A stretch of 64,000 nucleotides of DNA, taken from positions 248,001 through 312,000 of the forward strand of contig NZ_JAPQES010000001.1 of the NCBI RefSeq assembly GCF_026735165.1, written 5' to 3'. Below are positions 9,745 through 18,744 of this stretch, piece after piece. The stretch's first letter is position 1. The number at the start of each line of letters is the position of its first letter. The position numbers and the translations under genes were made by a program. The DNA comes from Clostridium ganghwense (lineage in GTDB: Bacteria; Bacillota; Clostridia; Clostridiales; Clostridiaceae). Below the pieces are notes generated by a model. The model ran no database searches, was not told the origin of the DNA, and saw nothing but the letters and a program-made list of their open reading frames with translations.

Positions 9745-9772
9745 AAGAATCCTATTTTTAAATAGAATTCTT
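9745..9772 (-). terminator. Terminator of the acetyltransferase/exporter genes
   Basis: AAGAATTCTATTT... pairs with AAATAGGATTCTT with one mismatch, followed on the minus strand by TTTTTT. It lies about 90 bp past the acetyltransferase stop. Confidence 0.8.
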
Positions 9773-9863
9773 CTTGAAAAAAATATATATTTTCTTTACT
9801 CTTTCGCTCTATTTTACTTAACTCTTTTACGTAATACAAAATGATATATAAACACTCCTTTTT

Positions 9864-10355
9864 TTATACTTTATATACCATTTTATAAAGTTTGTTCTTA
9901 ACATTTTCAAATTCATTCTCATTAATTTTATTTGGATAAGACATTATAAGTAAAGGCACACTTTCTTTATTATCATCATATGCAGGCTGTTCATAATCAT
10001 AGTTATTAAGATGAAATCCTAATCTTTTGTAAAATTCTATTCTACGTTTTGCTTCATATGTTTCAGGCTTTTCAACCTCTAATATTATTTTATCAAATTT
10101 GTGAATAATATTTTTTATAGCTTTACTCCCACAGCCTTTTGCTCTAAATTTCCTATCAATAGCTATGTGTTCAATAAATAGAAAAGTATCCAAATCCCAA
10201 ACAGCATAAAATCCAACTAACATATCCTCATGATATATAGGATTTAGATTATATCTATTCTTATTCAAAATATTGATTTGCTGCTCTAAAGTTCTACGCT
10301 CCTCCTTTGGAAAAGAATCGGAATAAATTTTCCAAATGGCATCAAAATTTTGCAT
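9864..10355 (-). CDS. GNAT-family N-acetyltransferase
   Basis: 163 residues with a GNAT fold: the acetyl-CoA-binding loop lies near residues 82-98 (IDRKFRAKGCGSKAIKNI, a R/Q-x-x-G-x-G/A variant), preceded by strand FLFIEHIAI and followed by KIILEVEKPE and FYKRLGF. The acceptor substrate is unknown. It follows the membrane exporter-like gene by 37 bp and shares its terminator. Confidence 0.85.
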   Translation of the reverse strand: MQNFDAIWKIYSDSFPKEERRTLEQQINILNKNRYNLNPIYHEDMLVGFYAVWDLDTFLFIEHIAIDRKFRAKGCGSKAIKNIIHKFDKIILEVEKPETYEAKRRIEFYKRLGFHLNNYDYEQPAYDDNKESVPLLIMSYPNKINENEFENVKNKLYKMVYKV

Positions 10356-10392
10356 ATATACTCTCCCCCTAATTCTTTACTCCATAAACCTA

Positions 10393-11361
10393 TTAGCTTT
10401 CTTTGGTTATTAAGTTTTGCTTAAATTCATGCTTCACTTCTAAAAATTGTTCCATATCATTTAAAAATTGAAAAAGCATTGCTCGATTTTCAAATTCTTC
10501 TCGTGTTGAAGGAAGAGGCATTTTTTTAAACTCTTCTCTTAAGATATATAAATCATGAACCAACTGCTCAGCTGTATTTTCTTCATATAATGAATGAGCA
10601 ACCTTTTCTGTAAACTTAGCTATCATAATCGTCTGACTATAAGTCATAAAAAAACGTTGAAAATGTTCTTTCATTCGTTTTATAGTTTCATACTGCTGCA
10701 TCCTCATCTCCATATACTGTACATAATAACTGGCATCTAAAAGAAAATAATTATTTAAATTAATATATGCACGCCTTCGTGCCTTATACAATCTAGTTTC
10801 AAGACTATTAAACAAATCATCTTCTTTTAATGAAACTTGATGCGCCTTCAATGCCTTTGCCATACGAAATAAAATTTCTTTCATCTTTTCTTCAATATAA
10901 ATTTGATCTTGTTTAATCTGACCTTCTATACTTGGCATATAAAGATTTAACAATAATGCTACACCAATCCCAATTGTCATAAGTTCTAACTCATTTCTAA
11001 GCCAGAATATATCAACTGATTTTTCAATTAATAAATGTGTTACAAGTACGGAACTTACAACTATACCTTCTCCTACATTGACTTTTACTGCTACAGGAAT
11101 AAAAATCAATAAGAAAACACCAAAGATTATCTCATTGTAACCAAAGATTTTAAAAAGAATAGACGAAATAAATAAAGCTAAAATACAAGCACCTATTCGT
11201 TGAAAAGCTATTTTAACAGATTGTTTTTTTGTATTTTGAATGCTTAAAATAGTAATGATACCAGCAGATATAGCATATTGCACACCTAACTGTTTTGCAA
11301 TAATTATTGCAATTGAAGTACCAATTCCTGTTTTTAACGTTCTATAACCTATGAATTTCAT
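10393..11361 (-). CDS. Aromatic acid exporter family (ArAE/YgaE-like) membrane protein
   Basis: 322 residues. The N-terminal half has about four to five hydrophobic segments (residues 1-145), starting GYRTLKTGIGTSIAIIIAKQLG and including QNTKKQSVKIAFQRIGACILA, typical of small aromatic-acid-exporter proteins of Firmicutes. The C-terminal half is a charged, helical cytoplasmic domain. Substrate unknown. The ribosome site is weak. Probably the first gene of a two-gene transcript with the acetyltransferase. Confidence 0.8.
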   Translation of the reverse strand: MKFIGYRTLKTGIGTSIAIIIAKQLGVQYAISAGIITILSIQNTKKQSVKIAFQRIGACILALFISSILFKIFGYNEIIFGVFLLIFIPVAVKVNVGEGIVVSSVLVTHLLIEKSVDIFWLRNELELMTIGIGVALLLNLYMPSIEGQIKQDQIYIEEKMKEILFRMAKALKAHQVSLKEDDLFNSLETRLYKARRRAYINLNNYFLLDASYYVQYMEMRMQQYETIKRMKEHFQRFFMTYSQTIMIAKFTEKVAHSLYEENTAEQLVHDLYILREEFKKMPLPSTREEFENRAMLFQFLNDMEQFLEVKHEFKQNLITKES

Positions 11362-11532
11362 GTGTACTCTTTCTTATCTATAGTGAAAATTCCAAATATA
11401 CTATAAATAATTTTACTCATCAATTAACATACCTCCCCAATATATAGCCTATTTATAATTATTTTAGCATATTTAAACAAAATAAGTTTGTAACCTTACC
11501 TCTAAACATAATTGGAGTGCCAAGACATCCTC

Positions 11533-12399
11533 TTACAAATATTCTTCCATATTTACTATTACATTTTTCGCATTATCTTTAATACTTATAGATTCGTACT
11601 TAATCTCTGGAGGAACTTGAGGATAGTCTTTATTTACCCTTAAAAATTTCACATTGGGATGCTTTTTTACAATCGTTTCAAATGGCCAACGAATTACACT
11701 CGGTGTATTAAAACCAACACCAAATTCCATTACAAAAAGTTTTTTATTAAATGATTCTTGTATCCATCTTAAGTATTCTTCGCCTTTTTTCATATATCGC
11801 TCTTCAACAAACCAAGAGCCTCCCCTTACGTTTAAATATACATGTCCTCCACAATTTGGACAACGCGGAATGAGCTCTGGATTTGTTACTTTTAACGTGT
11901 TGTAGTCAATATTTTGTACTATTTTATCTATAACAGGCTTTATAGGCCATGTTTCATTTGTGCAAGGTGTGCAACATTGATAACGAGCATAATCACCTTG
12001 TGGAGTAAAAATCCGATTTTCGTCAAATCCACTTTTATAAAACATTCCATCTACATTTGAAGTAATTACAAAATAATCTTTATTTTTTACTAAATCAAAT
12101 AATTTTTTATATATAGGACTTGGTGGTAATTGAAATCTTACATGATTTACATTAGTGGCCAAATATGCCCACTGTTCTTCTTTACTCCAGTTTGTATAAC
12201 CCATCAACTCATAATGACAACTAAATCCTTTTTTTGTAAGTTGAGGGAAGTCTTTAGCAAAACTTTTAGTATCAGTATAATCAATTCCAGCCGCTGCTGA
12301 TAGTCCAGAACCTGCTCCAATAAGTACACAATCAGCTTTTTCTAAATTCTTAAAAACCTTTTTTATATTATTGGTTTTGAAATATTCTAATATATTCAT
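11533..12399 (-). CDS. Macrodomain-linked class M sirtuin (SirTM), probable protein ADP-ribosyltransferase
   Basis: About 288 residues. The NAD-binding loop is GAGSGLSAAAG (about 28-38), without the FR found in deacetylase sirtuins. The segment TSNVDGMFYKSG matches the sirtuin core, but the usual catalytic His position reads Gln (FTPQGDY), as described for class M sirtuins that ADP-ribosylate instead of deacylating. Two Cys pairs (QCCTPC, CPNCGG) should bind zinc. The ATG at 12399 is chosen because GAGGATG sits 8 bases before it; it overlaps the macrodomain gene's 3' end by 32 bp, suggesting translational coupling. Confidence 0.88.
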   Translation of the reverse strand: MNILEYFKTNNIKKVFKNLEKADCVLIGAGSGLSAAAGIDYTDTKSFAKDFPQLTKKGFSCHYELMGYTNWSKEEQWAYLATNVNHVRFQLPPSPIYKKLFDLVKNKDYFVITSNVDGMFYKSGFDENRIFTPQGDYARYQCCTPCTNETWPIKPVIDKIVQNIDYNTLKVTNPELIPRCPNCGGHVYLNVRGGSWFVEERYMKKGEEYLRWIQESFNKKLFVMEFGVGFNTPSVIRWPFETIVKKHPNVKFLRVNKDYPQVPPEIKYESISIKDNAKNVIVNMEEYL

Positions 12400-13300
12400 T
12401 ATAATCATCCTCACTAAAAACATTAAAAATAATTTTGTCAAACCTATTATTTTTTTCATTTAACCATGAATTTACTGTTCTTACAGCAATCTCAGCTGCT
12501 TTTCCCTTTGGAAAACCAAATACACCTGTTGAAATACAACAAAAAGCTACAGATTTTATATTTTCTATCTCATTAGCTAAATCTAAGCATGAATTATAAC
12601 AATATGCTAATTCTGTTTTTTGTTTATCACTTACAGATGTTCCTTTGGGCACAATAGGACCTACTGTGTGTAAAACATAATTAGATGGTAAGTTGTATGC
12701 TCTTGTAATTTTAGCATCACCTGTTTTTTCAAATTCCCCTTGTATATTCATAATTGTTTGGCAATCTTCTCTAAGCTGAGGACCTGCCGCTGAATGTATA
12801 ACATTATCAATACAATTATGTAACGGCTGAAAACAACCTAGCATTTGTCTATTTGCTGCATTAACTATAGCATCAACTTTAAGTCTGGTAATATCTCCTT
12901 GCCATAATATAAATTTATGACAATTTTTAAAAGAACTACTAGACATAAACTCTGAAACAGAGTTAAGTTTATCCACTTCTACAATTCCTTTCTCATAAAC
13001 TTCACTTTGCAATAAACAATTTAACGGCTGTAAGAAAGTAGACTCTAATGGTTTCGGTTCTCTAATATTTAACAAAGCACGTAACAGCTTCCTTTTGATT
13101 TCATAATCATTTGGAATTCTTTTACTAAATAAACTCTTATCTTCTGTTATTAGTACATTTAATAAATAATTAACTATTTCCTTTCGTTCTTCTAATATAA
13201 GTCCTGAATTTTCATATTGATATTTTTTATTCAATTGAATTTGGTGACAATATTCACTTAATTTTAAACGTGAAATAAATTTCTTGTTATTATTTTTCAT
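12368..13300 (-). CDS. Zinc-type macrodomain protein, probable protein-ADP-ribose hydrolase
   Basis: 310 residues: a roughly 125-residue N-terminal helical region, then a macrodomain starting WQGDITRLKVDAIVNAAN. The segment MLGCFQPLHNCIDNVIHSAAG holds the Cys/His ligands of the zinc-containing macrodomains that accompany SirTM in staphylococci and streptococci and reverse its modification. GCISTGVFGFP-like motif CCISTGVFGFPKG near residue 265 is the ADP-ribose loop. GAGGTG precedes ATG. First gene of the pair with the sirtuin; its promoter carries a MarR-type operator. Confidence 0.92.
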   Translation of the reverse strand: MKNNNKKFISRLKLSEYCHQIQLNKKYQYENSGLILEERKEIVNYLLNVLITEDKSLFSKRIPNDYEIKRKLLRALLNIREPKPLESTFLQPLNCLLQSEVYEKGIVEVDKLNSVSEFMSSSSFKNCHKFILWQGDITRLKVDAIVNAANRQMLGCFQPLHNCIDNVIHSAAGPQLREDCQTIMNIQGEFEKTGDAKITRAYNLPSNYVLHTVGPIVPKGTSVSDKQKTELAYCYNSCLDLANEIENIKSVAFCCISTGVFGFPKGKAAEIAVRTVNSWLNEKNNRFDKIIFNVFSEDDYNEYIRIFQNQ

Positions 13301-13315
13301 AGTTCACCTCAATAA

Positions 13316-13344
13316 AATATAAAATTAATTAGATTTTAGTCCAA
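13316..13344 (-). promoter_or_regulatory. Promoter of the macrodomain-sirtuin operon
   Basis: Read on the minus strand: TTGGAC (13339-13344), 17-bp spacer, TATATT (13316-13321). Its -35 box overlaps the MarR-like operator. Confidence 0.75.
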
Positions 13345-13351
13345 AATTGAA
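13337..13351. promoter_or_regulatory. MarR-type operator at the macrodomain-sirtuin promoter
   Basis: TAGTCCAAAATTGAA differs by one base from the copy at the marR promoter (13846-13860, minus strand). Extended, it is the inverted repeat AGTCCAA-AA-TTGAACT with one mismatch. Covering the -35 box implies repression. Confidence 0.75.
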
Positions 13352-13361
13352 CTTTTTATTT

Positions 13362-13401
13362 AAAATTTTTCTTAAGAGATTTTTATCTTAAGAAAAATTT
13401 T
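13362..13401 (-). terminator. Hairpin overlapping the end of marR
   Basis: A perfect 16-bp inverted repeat (AAAATTTTTCTTAAGA / TCTTAAGAAAAATTTT) includes the marR stop codon. Probably a terminator separating marR from the macrodomain operon. Confidence 0.7.
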
Positions 13402-13822
13402 TTATTGCTTTCTGCATTAATCTAACAAACTCTGATTTTTCTCCTTCAGTAAATCCATCATATAGTTTGTTTAGCAGATCTTCCGAAATATTATCGAATT
13501 TCTTTTTAATATCCATAGCTTTTTCTGTTGCTATTACATAAGTAACCCGTCTATCCTCTGCACACTTTTCTTTTTTAAGATACCCCAACTTTACAAGCCT
13601 ATTAATCATTTCTGTAATAGTTGTTTTTTGCTTTAACAGAGTATTATAAAGAACACTAATTTGAACTCTACCTCCATGCGTATAAACCACATATAAAAGC
13701 GAACCATAGCTTGGAACTAAATCATCTGCTCCAACTTCCTTAAGTTTCATCTTTAAAAAATCATTTATCCTATCTCTTAGCAAAGAATTGTAGGTTGCAA
13801 TAGCACTTACTTTTATTTTCAT
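13388..13822 (-). CDS. MarR-family transcriptional regulator
   Basis: 144-residue winged-helix protein with YVVYTHGGRVQISVLYNTLLKQKTTITEMINRLVKLGYLKKEK (recognition helix) and a wing ending DRRVTYVIATEK. The ATG at 13822 is preferred to the one at 13840 because GGTG lies before it and the upstream ATG falls in the promoter-proximal region. Matching inverted repeats in its own promoter and in the macrodomain-sirtuin promoter indicate autoregulation and control of that pair. Effector unknown; no obvious lone redox Cys pair. Confidence 0.9.
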   Translation of the reverse strand: MKIKVSAIATYNSLLRDRINDFLKMKLKEVGADDLVPSYGSLLYVVYTHGGRVQISVLYNTLLKQKTTITEMINRLVKLGYLKKEKCAEDRRVTYVIATEKAMDIKKKFDNISEDLLNKLYDGFTEGEKSEFVRLMQKAIKNFS

Positions 13823-13838
13823 TATTATCACCAACTTC

Positions 13839-13867
13839 ATTTTATTTCAATTTTGAACTATCGTCAA
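13839..13867 (-). promoter_or_regulatory. marR promoter with operator in the spacer
   Basis: Minus strand: TTGACG (13862-13867), 17-bp spacer, TAAAAT (13839-13844). The spacer contains TAGTTCAAAATTGAA (13846-13860), the same motif as at the sirtuin operon. Confidence 0.8.
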
Positions 13868-13898
13868 TAAAGTTTTTTATTTTTGCAATTCTAAGCAT

Positions 13899-13940
13899 AA
13901 AAATACTACTCCTAAAAGATAAGAAAGGAGTAGTATTTTT
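13899..13940. terminator. Terminator downstream of the yedE-like gene
   Basis: AAAAATACTACTCCT / AGGAGTAGTATTTTT, a perfect 15-bp stem with a 12-base loop, 56 bp after the stop at 13996. Confidence 0.85.
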
Positions 13941-13995
13941 ATTTATTTCCAAAGCTTATAAACCTATTGTTTACTGAAGCCTATTTTCTATTCAA

Positions 13996-15255
13996 TTAGA
14001 TTTTAACTTTAAGTTTTTTAGCTAATTTTACACCTAATATTCCACCAATTGTTAATGATGGCATGAACACCCAACCTGATAATGACATGTTAGATAATCC
14101 TGAATATAATGCTCCTACATTACATCCTAAAGCTATTCTAGCTCCGTATCCCATTAATAAACCACCAATTGCATAGAATAAAATGTCCTTTAATCTAAAA
14201 TTCTTCTTGAATGAGAAATGTCCTGCTAATAGTGGTGCTATTAATGCTCCTAGTAATATTCCCATATTTCTCATTGAACCTGGGTGATTAAAGAATCCAC
14301 CATTTATAGCATCCATTCTTCCAGAGAACCATCCCCAGCTAGAAACATCTATTAGTCCTAATGCTTGATAGAACCAAGCTGCCCAGTGTGCAAATACAGC
14401 TGTTACACCCCAGCTTGTACCTGTTGTAACCAATATTGCCACAAACATAATCATTATTAATACTGCACCAGTATAATAAGACCATCTTTTAACAAAGAAC
14501 TTATGATAAGTTTCTTTACTAAAGAATTTATACTCTGTTGGTTCAGATAATTCTTTTTCCCAATCAGCATATTCTTCTAATTGTAGTGTGTTTTCTTTTC
14601 TTCTCTTATCTTCATATTTTTTAGCTATAATATAAATCGCTAGGTATCCTAATAATGAAAGAATTATAGTTCCCATAAATCCAAAAACATCTGGTAAATA
14701 AAGTTGTTTCTTTATTTTAAAGAATATACTTTGTGTCCACCAAGGCATATCATGTGCTCCCCATAATGCTCCTGTTGAAAAGAAGAATAGTACAATTAAT
14801 CCTCTTCCTTCTCCTTCTCCTGCATCTGTAAGTGTACCTGAAGCACATCCTCCACCTAACATCATACCAATACCAAATAATATACCACCTATTATAGTAG
14901 CTATATTAGCTGGTTCAACATAATCAGAACCTGGAATTACAGCAGCGCCTGATTCAACTGCTCTATAAAATACATCTGCTCCATTAACATAAGCACCATA
15001 ATGTATAGCTGCTGTTGCTAATAATGTAATTGAAAATAAGAACATTAATGCTTTTGTTAAACTACTATCTCCAGTTAAATATGGCTTTCTAATTGCTCCT
15101 GCAAACCCAAATCTTGATCTTTGCATAACATATCCAATTGTTAATCCAATAAATAAGTGTAACGCTAATCTATAATCTTTTGCATATTGTATTCCACCAA
15201 ATATAAACAATGCTATTAAAAGTGCAAATCCAATAAATACTTGCTTTTTCTTCAT
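13996..15255 (-). CDS. YeeE/YedE-family (TsuA-like) thiosulfate/sulfur-compound transporter, fused full length
   Basis: 419-residue polytopic membrane protein built from two YeeE/YedE halves. Each half has the conserved cysteine glycine motif: GMMLGGGCASGTL in the first and GYGARIALGCNVGALYSG in the second; in TsuA such cysteines line the thiosulfate path. A charged loop (about residues 215-250) joins the halves. It follows a CoA-disulfide/persulfide reductase with rhodanese domain in the same transcript, which fits import of thiosulfate or another sulfane-sulfur compound. Selenium compounds are an alternative substrate for some relatives. Confidence 0.88.
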   Translation of the reverse strand: MKKKQVFIGFALLIALFIFGGIQYAKDYRLALHLFIGLTIGYVMQRSRFGFAGAIRKPYLTGDSSLTKALMFLFSITLLATAAIHYGAYVNGADVFYRAVESGAAVIPGSDYVEPANIATIIGGILFGIGMMLGGGCASGTLTDAGEGEGRGLIVLFFFSTGALWGAHDMPWWTQSIFFKIKKQLYLPDVFGFMGTIILSLLGYLAIYIIAKKYEDKRRKENTLQLEEYADWEKELSEPTEYKFFSKETYHKFFVKRWSYYTGAVLIMIMFVAILVTTGTSWGVTAVFAHWAAWFYQALGLIDVSSWGWFSGRMDAINGGFFNHPGSMRNMGILLGALIAPLLAGHFSFKKNFRLKDILFYAIGGLLMGYGARIALGCNVGALYSGLSNMSLSGWVFMPSLTIGGILGVKLAKKLKVKI

Positions 15256-15361
15256 TTGTTTACTTCCCTTCTATGTGTATTTTTATTTTTTTAATTTCAT
15301 CTATAAAGTTTTCTAATATAAATATTCTTATAATTCCACAGTAAAACATTATTCAATATGA

Positions 15362-15378
15362 AGGGGCATAACGCCCCT
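15362..15378 (-). other. Intercistronic hairpin between reductase and transporter genes
   Basis: AGGGGC-GTTAT-GCCCCT on the minus strand, 7 bp after the reductase stop, without a T-run in the direction of transcription. It may stabilise or partially terminate the upstream message. Confidence 0.5.
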
Positions 15379-15384
15379 AAGTTT

Positions 15385-17085
15385 TTATTCAAAATTATAA
15401 TCTGTAACAACCTTTTCTCTTCCAGTTGTTTGATCATTAAAGTATTCATAGAAACATAATCCCATAAATCCACCTGATACATTATAAACATTTTCAAATC
15501 CTAGATGTTGTAATGCTAATACTGCATTGTAGCTTCTTTGTCCACTTCTACAATGTAAGTAAATTGGCTTATCTTTTGGAACTTCGTCTAATCTATCTCT
15601 AATTTCACTAAGTGGTAAATTCATAACTCCTATGATATGACTTTGCTCATATTCATGTCTTTCTCTTACATCTATTATGCAAGCACCATTTTCAATTAAT
15701 TCTCTTACATCAGTTTCACGTACTTGCTTAAATGTATCATTTAATAAGTTAGAAGCTACATATCCTGCGTGGTTAACTACATCTTTGGCTGTTCCAAATG
15801 GTGGAGCATAGCATAATTCTAAATCTCTTAAATCTTCTACTGTTGCACCAAATTTAATAGCTGTAGCAATTATATCTACTCTTTTATCAACATTTCCTTT
15901 ACCAATTGCTTGAGCACCTAATATTCTTCCTGTTGGTACTTCGTAAATTAATTTAAAGTGGACTTCTTCACATCCTGGCATTAGCCCTACTTTATCTCCT
16001 GGAATTGCTTTAACTATATCGTAGTTAATATTTAGGTTAAGAGCCTTAATTAGTCCTTCATTTAAACCTGTAGAAGCCCCATTGTAGTTAAATACCTTAA
16101 TTACAGATGATCCAATAAATCCTCTATTTAATACTGGCTTTCCATGAATATGGTCTGCTACTCCTCTAGCTTGCTTTTGAGCTGGTCCAGCTAAAGGTAA
16201 TTTAGTCATAGAGTTAGTTAATGCATTATATACTTCAATGGCATCTCCTACTGCATAGATATCTTTATCATTAGTTCTAAAGTTTTGGTCTACTTTTATT
16301 GCTCCTGTTTCACCTAATTCTAATCCAGCATTTACAGCTAATTCAGTTTCTGGAGTTACACCAATTGCCATAACTACTGTTTCAGCTTCTATTTTCTTTC
16401 CTGATTCTAAAACAACTGTGTTTTTCTCAAAAGAGCTTACTTTATCTCCTACAATTAGATTTACATCATGATCATGTAACTCTTTATGCAGAACTTGTAC
16501 CATATCATAATCAAATGGTTTCATGATTTGAGGCATAGCTTCAATTAAAGTTACATTATATCCTGCTTCCTTTAAATTTTCAGCAACCTCAACTCCAATA
16601 AATCCACCACCAATTACTGATACATTTTTAGTTTCCATAGTGTTTACAAACTTATTTAATTTAGCAATATCCACAACATTTCTTACTGTGAATATATTTA
16701 CATTTTCAATTCCTGGAATGTTAGGAACTATTGCTTTTGCTCCTGGAGATAATATTAATTTATCATATGATTCAGTATACTCTTCTCCAGTTAATAAATT
16801 TTTAACTGTTACTTCTTTCTTTTCTTTATTAATAGATAGTACTTCGTTATTTACTCTAGCCTCTATTCTGTATTGTTTTAAAAACTTGTCTGGGCACATA
16901 AGAACTAAATCATCACTCTCTGCTACTGTACCACTTAAATGATATGGTAAACAACAATTTGAAAATGATACATGAGGTCCTCTTTCAAACATTATTATTT
17001 GGTCATCTTCATTCAGTCTTCTTAGTCTCGCAGCTGCAGATGCACCACCAGCAACTCCACCAACTATTAAAAATTTTCTACTCAT
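15385..17085 (-). CDS. FAD-dependent CoA-disulfide/persulfide reductase with C-terminal rhodanese domain
   Basis: 566 residues. FAD-binding start MSRKFLIVGGVAGGASAAARL; the CoADR active-site region reads SFSNCCLPYH with redox Cys near residue 44; NAD(P)H motif VIGGGFIGVEVAENL (about 155-170); FAD site DIYAVGDAIE. A rhodanese domain occupies about residues 460-555 with active Cys in HCRSGQRS. Relatives reduce CoA or small-molecule persulfides and polysulfide. GGAGGG ribosome site sits in the end of the preceding symporter gene (13-bp gap), so it is the middle gene of a symporter-reductase-transporter operon. Confidence 0.9.
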   Translation of the reverse strand: MSRKFLIVGGVAGGASAAARLRRLNEDDQIIMFERGPHVSFSNCCLPYHLSGTVAESDDLVLMCPDKFLKQYRIEARVNNEVLSINKEKKEVTVKNLLTGEEYTESYDKLILSPGAKAIVPNIPGIENVNIFTVRNVVDIAKLNKFVNTMETKNVSVIGGGFIGVEVAENLKEAGYNVTLIEAMPQIMKPFDYDMVQVLHKELHDHDVNLIVGDKVSSFEKNTVVLESGKKIEAETVVMAIGVTPETELAVNAGLELGETGAIKVDQNFRTNDKDIYAVGDAIEVYNALTNSMTKLPLAGPAQKQARGVADHIHGKPVLNRGFIGSSVIKVFNYNGASTGLNEGLIKALNLNINYDIVKAIPGDKVGLMPGCEEVHFKLIYEVPTGRILGAQAIGKGNVDKRVDIIATAIKFGATVEDLRDLELCYAPPFGTAKDVVNHAGYVASNLLNDTFKQVRETDVRELIENGACIIDVRERHEYEQSHIIGVMNLPLSEIRDRLDEVPKDKPIYLHCRSGQRSYNAVLALQHLGFENVYNVSGGFMGLCFYEYFNDQTTGREKVVTDYNFE

Positions 17086-17098
17086 CTGTATCCCTCCA

Positions 17099-18424
17099 TT
17101 ACTTTATCTTAAAGTTTTTTATATATTTAATTACAAAAATAAACATTGCTAAAATATTTATAGAAGCTACTATAAACATAAGTAAATCTGCTGCATCAAA
17201 AATCACATCAAAATTCGAAACACTAAGTATTCCAGATAATGTTATTAAACTTATATAAAATATAATTCTTTTATTTTGACTTATATGCATAGTCCTATTT
17301 AAAAAGTGAAATGCTCCTAATACTGTTGTTAATCCAGATAAGATAAAGAAAATAATTATAATTCCTGCTCCTAAATCTCCTGTTACAGAAACTACACTTG
17401 TTAAATAGCCTGAAATTCTTTCAAATCCATTTCCGCTTAACTTTACATTAGCCAGGTTATATCGTCCATATGTAAACACATATGATGTTATTACAACAGC
17501 TATAAATGTTGTGATAACAGTTGATATTGTTTGAATTAAAGCTTCTCGTCTTGGAGAATTTTCTGCATCTGAACTTGCCAATGCACTAGTTCCTAAACCT
17601 GTTTCACTTATTTGAATAATTCTTTGAAATCCAATTATAAAACCTATTGGTATTCCAATAGAAGCTGATTTAAACTTTATAAAATCCTTCCAAATAAAAG
17701 ATATATACTCAGGAACAAATTCTATTGTTAAAAATAAAAATATCATAAAGAATATAGCGTAAATCAAAATTACTAAAGATATCATAGACCCTAAAGTATT
17801 TATAAAAAGTTTGTGATTTTTTGTTATAACTATAATCGACACTGCTAAGATAAGTGGTAATATTATATAAAACAGTAATCCACTCTGCGTAAATTGATAG
17901 TTAAAATTTTGTCTAGAAAATATCTTTACAACACTCTGTATTCCTGTTAATTGAAATCCTACAAAACCAAATGAATATAATATAACTAAGCATACAGTAT
18001 ATATAGCTCCTGCTTTTTTGTTTATGTTATAATCTATAAAATCTCTAGGAGTTTTCATGGTTATTTGAGAAAATAATACCTCTGAATACGTTAGGGGAAC
18101 TAATAAAAACATTCCAATAATAACCCATAAAACTATACTTTCTCCTCCGATACCATTACTTGATGTTTTCCACATAGCTGTTAAAACTCCAATAATAGCA
18201 CCTGTTCCCACTTTAGATGATAATGATATAGACAGGGAGCTTTTCATCTTTGAAAAATTCCCTTTAGTTTTGTCCTTTTCACTTACAATATTAAAAAGTT
18301 TTATTGTTCTATAAGTTACAAAGGTTCCTGATATTATAAGAAGTGGCAAAAATAAGTTCCATAAATGACCATTAATCAAGTTAATTACTTGACCTAATAC
18401 TTCAACGATAAAATCAACTCCCAT
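17099..18424 (-). CDS. Sodium:amino-acid symporter of the AGCS type (divergent)
   Basis: 441 residues with about ten hydrophobic segments. The motifs SKVGTGAIIGV and SETGLGTSALASSDAENSP correspond to the GTGNI.GV and NEAGMGSAPIA signatures of alanine/glycine:cation symporters, but similarity looks distant. Being first in an operon with a persulfide reductase and a YedE transporter suggests a sulfur amino acid or related substrate; this is inference. No clear ribosome site is close to the ATG, so the start is less certain. Divergent from the LysR gene. Confidence 0.75.
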   Translation of the reverse strand: MGVDFIVEVLGQVINLINGHLWNLFLPLLIISGTFVTYRTIKLFNIVSEKDKTKGNFSKMKSSLSISLSSKVGTGAIIGVLTAMWKTSSNGIGGESIVLWVIIGMFLLVPLTYSEVLFSQITMKTPRDFIDYNINKKAGAIYTVCLVILYSFGFVGFQLTGIQSVVKIFSRQNFNYQFTQSGLLFYIILPLILAVSIIVITKNHKLFINTLGSMISLVILIYAIFFMIFLFLTIEFVPEYISFIWKDFIKFKSASIGIPIGFIIGFQRIIQISETGLGTSALASSDAENSPRREALIQTISTVITTFIAVVITSYVFTYGRYNLANVKLSGNGFERISGYLTSVVSVTGDLGAGIIIIFFILSGLTTVLGAFHFLNRTMHISQNKRIIFYISLITLSGILSVSNFDVIFDAADLLMFIVASINILAMFIFVIKYIKNFKIK

Positions 18425-18576
18425 AGATATTTTTAAATTTATCCTTTGTTATTTTTAAAGAAAATTACATGTTCCAAAATCACTTTCTATTCCAAATGAA
18501 ATTATGCAATTTTGTTTGTTAATTTTCTCTCAATCTAATTATAATATACGGTGAGCCCTATTCATAATAAGCAAAT

Positions 18577-18591
18577 GTTATACACTATAAC
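18577..18591. promoter_or_regulatory. Candidate LysR-type box
   Basis: GTTATACACTATAAC is a perfect 6-bp inverted repeat containing TTATACACTATAA (T-N11-A), midway in the 320-bp region between the symporter operon and the divergent lysR gene. The rest of 18425-18744 is AT-rich with no gene. Confidence 0.5.
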
Positions 18592-18744
18592 ACTTTCTTA
18601 TGATTGATACATTTGCACTTTTAGATTCATTCCATATATAGTGCTTTCTTCCCATTTTGTATAAAATATATTTATTTTTGTGCAATGTAGTGGTAAAATA
18701 AATAGATATTTGATTATTTTTTATAATTTTGAGGATGTGATGAT

